Origin: Paenibacillus sp. HW567
Lineage (GTDB): Bacteria > Bacillota > Bacilli > Paenibacillales > Paenibacillaceae
Reading direction: 5' to 3'
DNA length: 64,000 nucleotides
Assembly (NCBI RefSeq): GCF_000374185.1
Contig: NZ_KB910518.1
Span: forward strand, 2,365,687-2,429,686
Position 1 is the stretch's first letter. Each line of letters starts with the position of its first letter. The notes under the pieces were generated by a model. It did no database searches, was not told where the DNA came from, and saw nothing but the letters and a program-made list of their open reading frames with translations. A program made the translations under genes and the position numbers. Positions 63,132-64,000 of the stretch are shown piece after piece.

Positions 63132-64000
63132 AACAGACCAGATCATTATTTCGCCGTTTTCTAAAAGTGCATTTTCTATTTATCTTTTTGCCTCCGATTG
63201 TGCTTATCTTCTTCTCTACGTTTTTTGAGTTTGAGGGTAACCATGAAGAAGATCTGAATACGTTAAATCTATTTTACTTTACACTGCTTTTGTTTAGTTT
63301 TATTATGGTTGCATTTGTTGTAATATCTTGGCTGTTCTTCTTGAGGCTTCGCAAACGTCTTACCCGCTTACAGGAAATCATGTCATTTTCAGCTAAACAA
63401 CATTCCTTCCCTAAACCCATATCTGTTCAAAATGACCGCATGGATGAATTAGACCAGTTAGGAAGTTCTTTTAATTGGATGATTCAGCAGCTTGAAGACA
63501 GCCGCAAGCGGGAATACGAAGAAGAATTATTACGGCATCGGCTCATTGCGAATTTATCTCACGATTTACGAACGCCGCTTACCATTTTGAGAGGACATGC
63601 CACCCGATTAAATAAAGAATCCATGAGTTTAGAAGGACAACACTCACTAGCAGAGATGGACCATACGATTACAAGAGTCGGAGAGCTGATGGATGATTTA
63701 CTTTCCTATACATTGCTTACATCAGGGAAGTTTCCTTTTGAGCCTGCTTCAACAGATATTGGACGTTTAGTAAGAGCATCTGTTGCAGCGTGGTATCCTG
63801 TATTTGAAGAACAAGAGTTTCAGATCGATGTTGATTTACCGGCAGAGAAAACTTTTTATTGGGAAGCAGATCCTAAATGGTTGACACGGGTTCTGGATAA
63901 TTTATTTCAGAATATTCTCCGCCATGCGGCAGAGGGGAAATATGCAAACATTGTGGTTGATCTAAAAAAAGAACTGATCATTGTTGCAGACAGAGGTCCG
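63128..64000 (+). CDS. Sensor histidine kinase, truncated at the window edge
   Basis: The frame runs from ATG 63128 (ATGA overlap with the regulator) past the window end, giving 291 codons. TM1 (about 18-36, IFLPPIVLIFFSTFF) and TM2 (about 58-80, LLLFSFIMVAFVVISWLFF) flank an extracellular loop of only about 20 residues, so it may sense through or within the membrane. HAMP-like coiled coil, then the phospho-His in IANLSHDLRTPLTILRGH, then the N box VLDNLFQNILRHA. The sequence stops at the G1 box (VADRGP). AT-rich codon use continues to the edge. Confidence 0.9.
   Translation, partial: MKQTRSLFRRFLKVHFLFIFLPPIVLIFFSTFFEFEGNHEEDLNTLNLFYFTLLLFSFIMVAFVVISWLFFLRLRKRLTRLQEIMSFSAKQHSFPKPISVQNDRMDELDQLGSSFNWMIQQLEDSRKREYEEELLRHRLIANLSHDLRTPLTILRGHATRLNKESMSLEGQHSLAEMDHTITRVGELMDDLLSYTLLTSGKFPFEPASTDIGRLVRASVAAWYPVFEEQEFQIDVDLPAEKTFYWEADPKWLTRVLDNLFQNILRHAAEGKYANIVVDLKKELIIVADRGP

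Overview
The window reads as a low-GC Gram-positive chromosome of the Paenibacillus type. This is an inference from protein character: a pdhABCD operon, a proline T-box, XerS, a PspA-DUF350-DUF4178 operon, NamA, the two-subunit PyrK/PyrD enzyme, strong AGGAGG ribosome sites and many TTG/GTG starts. Base composition is moderate (near 50-55% GC by eye), except for AT-richer stretches at about 19.0-22.0 kb and from about 61.7 kb to the right edge. No rRNA, tRNA, CRISPR array, complete insertion sequence or prophage was seen. Nearly every gene has a neat intrinsic terminator or a short intergenic gap, so most of the window is ordinary core genome.

Layout. 0-5.4 kb: end of an unrecognised gene, a MoeB/ThiF adenylyltransferase, an orphan OmpR-type regulator with a degenerate receiver, a secreted NlpC/P60 hydrolase, thiamine pyrophosphokinase (thiN), a low-molecular-weight tyrosine phosphatase with a probable ATC start, and an esterase. 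5.5-11.0 kb: the pyruvate dehydrogenase operon pdhA-pdhB-pdhC-pdhD behind a good sigma-A promoter; its E2 carries two almost identical lipoyl domains. 11.1-14.8 kb: two tiny overlapping ORFs, thyA-dfrA (dTMP/folate cycle) and gltD. 14.8-19.0 kb: a chemoreceptor, then proS behind a proline T-box riboswitch. 19.0-22.0 kb: an accessory patch with a decayed gene, two small ORFs, an exported discoidin/FN3 protein and a broken Lys/Ala/Pro-rich ORF. 22.1-33.8 kb: topB, a DsbA-like thiol oxidoreductase, a HAD phosphatase and ArsR-like regulator divergent from an MFS exporter, then an operon of a PhnC-like ATPase, a lipoprotein and a two-component system, and a double GNAT protein. 33.9-40.5 kb: glycogen cluster (glgC divergent from glgB-glgA, then a convergent GH13 neopullulanase-type enzyme). 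40.8-43.2 kb: a complete polar amino acid ABC importer. 43.3-46.9 kb: convergent, overlapping ppx and ppk (polyphosphate breakdown and synthesis). 47.2-54.7 kb: LysM-3D protein, polysaccharide deacetylase, namA, pyrK-pyrD, an LpdD-like protein, the PspA-DUF350-DUF4178 membrane-stress operon and a DUF5680 protein. 54.8-56.9 kb: moeA-mobB (molybdenum cofactor). 57.0-61.6 kb: pentapeptide-repeat protein and XerS, GNAT, lipoprotein and DUF817 protein. 61.7-64 kb: a small unknown gene and an AT-richer two-component system whose kinase runs off the window.

The most interesting leads are the decayed copy of the exported protein's C-terminal module, the PhnC-like ATPase/lipoprotein/two-component operon with no permease, the orphan regulator lacking its phospho-acceptor aspartate, the probable ATC start codon of the phosphatase, the 53-bp convergent overlap of ppx and ppk, and the edge two-component system with short inverted repeats upstream. 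I do not see a clearly new multi-gene system; these are candidates, and each finding states what would refute it.
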